From assembly GCA_019237205.1 (NCBI GenBank), contig JAFAHO010000086.1, forward strand, positions 1-60,280: 60,280 nt of DNA, given 5' to 3'. The position numbers and the translations under genes were made by a program. Below the pieces are notes generated by a model. That model saw only the letters and a list, made by a program, of their open reading frames with translations, was not told where the DNA came from and made no database searches. Positions within the stretch are counted from its first letter, which is position 1, and each line of letters starts with the position of its first letter. Shown in pieces: positions 57,866 to 60,280 of this stretch. Source of the DNA: Hyphomicrobiales bacterium. GTDB lineage: Bacteria > Pseudomonadota > Alphaproteobacteria > Rhizobiales > Beijerinckiaceae.

Positions 57866-58316
57866 ATCTTTTACCCGCTGCGTTCGCAAGTTCGCGAATC
57901 AAGCCGACAGGCCGAGCGGGGCCGGGTCGCAGACGCCACTATGAGCGGCAGCGCTCAGAACAGTTTGCGAGGCCCGGGAAACTCCCAAGCTTGCACACCG
58001 AACCTGCGTCTCGAAGGACGTTTGAAGAGCGCGGGGAGCCCCGCGCCTTCTTCTGCATCATCCTTCGACACCCAACGCTTCGGGCAGGGATTTGGCAGAT
58101 TTTTGCCCGGTTTCCGAGCGGGGCCTTTTGAAATATGCGTCTGCGGAGGGCCGGGCGCGGCCCCCGAGTTCACGAGGGAACTGAAAAAACGCTTGGTCGG
58201 ACAGTCTCCGGTGCTCGATGTAAAGGAGCGCTTTCGCCCATGACGAAGGATGAAAGGAAAGCCTGGAAGGCCCTCCATGCCGGGCTGCTCGGCGTCGCCG
58301 CCGTTGCGGGCGCGGC
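57866..58316. other. Intergenic stretch, no gene found
   Basis: About 450 bases between the broken regulator and the HAF-repeat gene. Open frames exist on both strands, among them a plus-strand one of 54 codons that begins MTKDERKAWKALHAGLLGV near 58,240, but none shows a family or a convincing start. Confidence 0.45.
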
Positions 58317-59482
58317 TCACGCCAAAGGAGAACCGCGCCTAGGCGGCGATGAGAGTGTCCGGCAGAGATCGCGCTCCTGCCGGCGGGTGTGGTGCCTCAC
58401 GTAACCGAGGCCCGTGAAGCCCAGCAGCATCATCGCCCAGGTGGAGGATTCAGGGACCGAGGGTTGGCTTTCGGGTACCCACACAACTGCTCCGGTATCG
58501 GCAAAACCAACAACATCGCCTAATCGTTCATTCCGTAGGCGTAGCCAAATCCTCCCGGAAGCGCAGATGGGGTCATTCCGTTCCAGATGGTGGCGACGTC
58601 ATACCCTCCGCCATAGAACGTAGTGCCAGCCACCTGCCCTAAATCGTTGATCGCCGTCGCAACACTGCCTACTGCTCCTGGCAGGAGAGGAAGCAAAGTC
58701 GGTGCGGTTCCTATCCAAATTGTAGCCTGCTCATAGCTGGTATATTCGCTTACCCCTGCCACTTCGTCAAAGTCATTTATGCCTTCGGCAAAGGTTACGT
58801 TACTACCCTGCGGCATTCCCAAAGCGGTTGGTATCGGTCCGTTCCAGAGAGTGGCAACCCAGTTTCCGCCGGGACGGTTATTGCTAAAACCGGCGACCTC
58901 TCCAGAATCATTAATGGCGTTAGCGACACTATCGTCTCCGCCGGGAAGTGCTTGAAGGAGCGTCGGCGTCGTACCATTCCAAATCGTCGCAAAATCTTTA
59001 TTGCCTGCTCCACCGTAATCGTTGCTATAACCGACCGTCTGTCCGTTGTTGTTAATTCCAAGCCCCACACTCCAGTTTGCTCCCGGCAATAAACCTAGCA
59101 TAGTCGGCGTGGTTCCGTTCCAAACGGTAGCGTAAAAATTACCGCCATTAGAAAGTGAGTCATCGCTATAGCCAACTACGTCACCAGAATTGTCAATTGC
59201 GCGGGCACCAGCATAAAGTCCTCCTGTCAGCGTCCCGAGATAGGTCGGCGATGTCCCGTTCCAGATAGTCGCGTAGCCTATCCCACCTTGATCACTTAGG
59301 CCAACGGCTTGGCCAGAATTGTTAATGCCAAAGGCTGAATTTCCACCAGTTAGTCCCTTGACTATGTAGTTCACCGCGAAGGCTGGCGAGACCATACCCG
59401 AAAATGCACATGTCGCCACCAGAGCTTTTAGACTCACAGCCGACGCCAAGATAGCAAGTTTGGTCCGCTTGGATTGCAACAC
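58317..59482 (-). pseudogene. HAF-repeat PEP-CTERM protein, frameshifted before its anchor
   Basis: A GTG start with a strong GGGGGAGAGG site gives a signal peptide MLQSKRTKLAILASAVSLKA then VATCAFSGMVSPAFA, followed by about seven repeats of the HAF type (for example INNSGQAVGLSD, IDNSGDVVGYSDD, INDLGQVAGTTF). The present frame stops at 58520 after YAYGMND (320 residues). Restoring one T there gives MNDLGDVVGFADTGAVVWVPE and then the PEP-CTERM signal VPESSTWAMMLLGFTGLGY, whose reading continues to 58317. GC content is lower than in neighbouring genes. The outcome today would be a secreted protein without a surface anchor. Confidence 0.75.
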
Positions 59483-59780
59483 CGAAACCTCTCCCCCGTT
59501 AAAAATGACAGTGCAGAGGCGCTTCGCGAAGAATGCGAGGCCCGATTAGCTACTCTACCGCGCGTTCGCCATCCTCGCCACTTCAACCTAGTCGCAAGGG
59601 CGCGTCGCCGGAGCAGTCCGCCGAGTTCGATCAAATCGAGGAACTGATACGCCTAGCGGGCGAGCATGCGGTCTCGGAAGCGGGGCTTTGCTTCCCATGC
59701 GCTTCCCAATCCCATTTCCGGGAAGCAGCGGGGTTCGAAAACCAGAAAACCCGAAAACCGACGTAACCCCTTGATTTCGA
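59483..59780. other. Intergenic stretch before the att site
   Basis: About 300 bases between the HAF-repeat gene and the tRNA-Lys fragment. It holds the HAF gene promoter and no recognisable gene. The sequence up to the tRNA-derived repeat is probably native chromosome. Confidence 0.45.
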
Positions 59781-59827
59781 TGGTGGGCGCACAAGGGCTC
59801 GAACCTTGGACCCGCTGATTAAGAGTC
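59781..59827 (-). other. Integration site: 3' half of tRNA-Lys(CTT)
   Basis: The minus strand reads GACTCTTAATCAGC, a T-arm CAAGGTTCGAGCCCTTG, TGCGCCC and ACCA, that is, the anticodon loop (anticodon CTT) through the CCA end of a tRNA-Lys gene. The sequence before it (CACA and further) does not form the acceptor, D-arm or anticodon 5' stem. So this is a 47-base attachment-site copy and not a working tRNA gene. The intact copy should lie at the far end of the integrated element. Confidence 0.8.
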
Positions 59828-60009
59828 TGTGCAATAGCCTCGACGCGGTGGGACAAGTCAGGAGGTGACGGGACTCGCATAAGCCGCGCAAGCCGCGCAA
59901 TTCGCTTGAGTTATACCCGTTTGTCCGCTAATGTCCATTGGTGGCTAAGGAAGGAGCAAGACAGGCAACCGCCTTCCTTGAGGCTTCCTTGAAGCGGAAT
60001 CAGAAGGTC

Positions 60010-60280
60010 ATGAGCGCGGACAAAAAACCTCTCACGAATCTATTCGTCCAAAAGGTCGGGCCAACCGATCGCCAGCAAGAAATTCGCGACCACGGCGCGC
60101 CGGGACTTTATCTGCTCGTCCAAGCGACGGGCGCGAAATCGTGGGCCTGTCGCTACAGCCGCGGCGGCACGGTCAAGAAGGCGACCCTGGGCGGGTATCC
60201 GGCCATACCGCTCGCCGAGGCGCGTAGGCTGGCGTTAGGCCTTGCTGGCGACGTCGCACGCGGCGCGGACCCGCAAGCCC
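60010..60280 (+). CDS. P4-type tyrosine integrase, N-terminal part
   Basis: The window edge cuts this gene after about 90 residues. The part seen is the arm-type DNA-binding domain (DUF4102) of P4-like phage and island integrases: MSADKKPLTNLFVQKVGPTD, the GLYLLVQATGAKSWACRYSR strand segment, KKATLGGYPAIPLAEARRLA. The catalytic Arg, His and Tyr lie beyond the edge. Earlier GTG and TTG codons in frame (from 59938) have no ribosome-binding site. Its place next to a tRNA-Lys 3' fragment fits site-specific integration into that tRNA gene. Confidence 0.9.
   Translation, partial: MSADKKPLTNLFVQKVGPTDRQQEIRDHGAPGLYLLVQATGAKSWACRYSRGGTVKKATLGGYPAIPLAEARRLALGLAGDVARGADPQA

Noticed and set aside
57941-58243. 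100-codon plus-strand frame after the response regulator
   Set aside because: Composition is random-like, with no start signal or similarity.
58240-58404. Plus-strand small gene MTKDERKAWKALHAGLLGV
   Set aside because: It overlaps the PEP-CTERM end of the HAF-repeat gene on the other strand, and its signal-like part is short with no family or clear ribosome-binding site.
59781-59870. Complete tRNA-Lys gene
   Set aside because: Only the part from the anticodon loop to CCA matches. The 5' half has no acceptor strand or D-arm, so this is an attachment-site copy.

Overview
This 60 kb window is GC-rich chromosomal DNA from an alphaproteobacterium, most likely of the order Hyphomicrobiales (Rhizobiales). 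The evidence is a DivL-type pseudokinase with Tyr in place of the H-box His, a GapR (DUF2312) protein, a fused TsaE/AmgK protein beside MurU, LDH-type malate dehydrogenase next to sucCDAB, and a mesaconyl-CoA hydratase of the ethylmalonyl-CoA pathway. That last gene would suit a methylotroph-like relative (Beijerinckiaceae or Methylocystaceae), but the placement below order level is inference.

Layout. 0-0.8 kb: the end of a nickel/cobalt permease and a LacI-family remnant. 0.8-8.8 kb: a minus-strand TCA-cycle block mdh-sucC-sucD-sucA-(YciI)-sucB. 8.9-16.3 kb: arginase, cysS-GNAT-cimA, an IS110 transposase remnant, tRNA-Ala(CGC), YggT, mesaconyl-CoA hydratase and an isochorismatase-like protein. 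16.4-19.8 kb: a lemA/TPM operon and ilvC. 20-25 kb: murU, tsaE-amgK and divL, joining cell-wall recycling, tRNA modification and cell-cycle signalling. 25-29.5 kb: trpS, an ACT-domain regulator, hslVU with an RpoH-like promoter, and a rhodanese. 29.6-34.1 kb: purine catabolism (guaD, puuE-uraD fusion), an enoyl-CoA hydratase and a TauE-type permease. 34.1-40.9 kb: rpsT, DUF3297, a VOC protein, cysK with an Rrf2 regulator, dut, coaBC, ubiB and ubiE. 40.9-44.4 kb: hisF, two unknown genes, hisA, hisH, hisB.

44.9-60.3 kb is more accessory. It holds a large propeller/choice-of-anchor-D protein with a cysteine-rich tail and an overlapping partner, gapR, two periplasmic wall enzymes, an N-formylglutamate amidohydrolase, an SDR and a DUF4239 membrane protein. 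From about 56.4 kb base composition falls and three consecutive genes are broken: a PEP-CTERM protein, a response regulator and a HAF-repeat PEP-CTERM protein. The window closes with the 3' half of a tRNA-Lys(CTT) gene followed by the start of a P4-type integrase, which marks the edge of an integrated element.

For novelty the best leads are the two coupled unknown genes inside the his operon, the Cys-rich propeller protein with its partner, the decayed PEP-CTERM cluster and the tRNA-Lys island boundary. No CRISPR array, rRNA operon or recognisable defence system was found.
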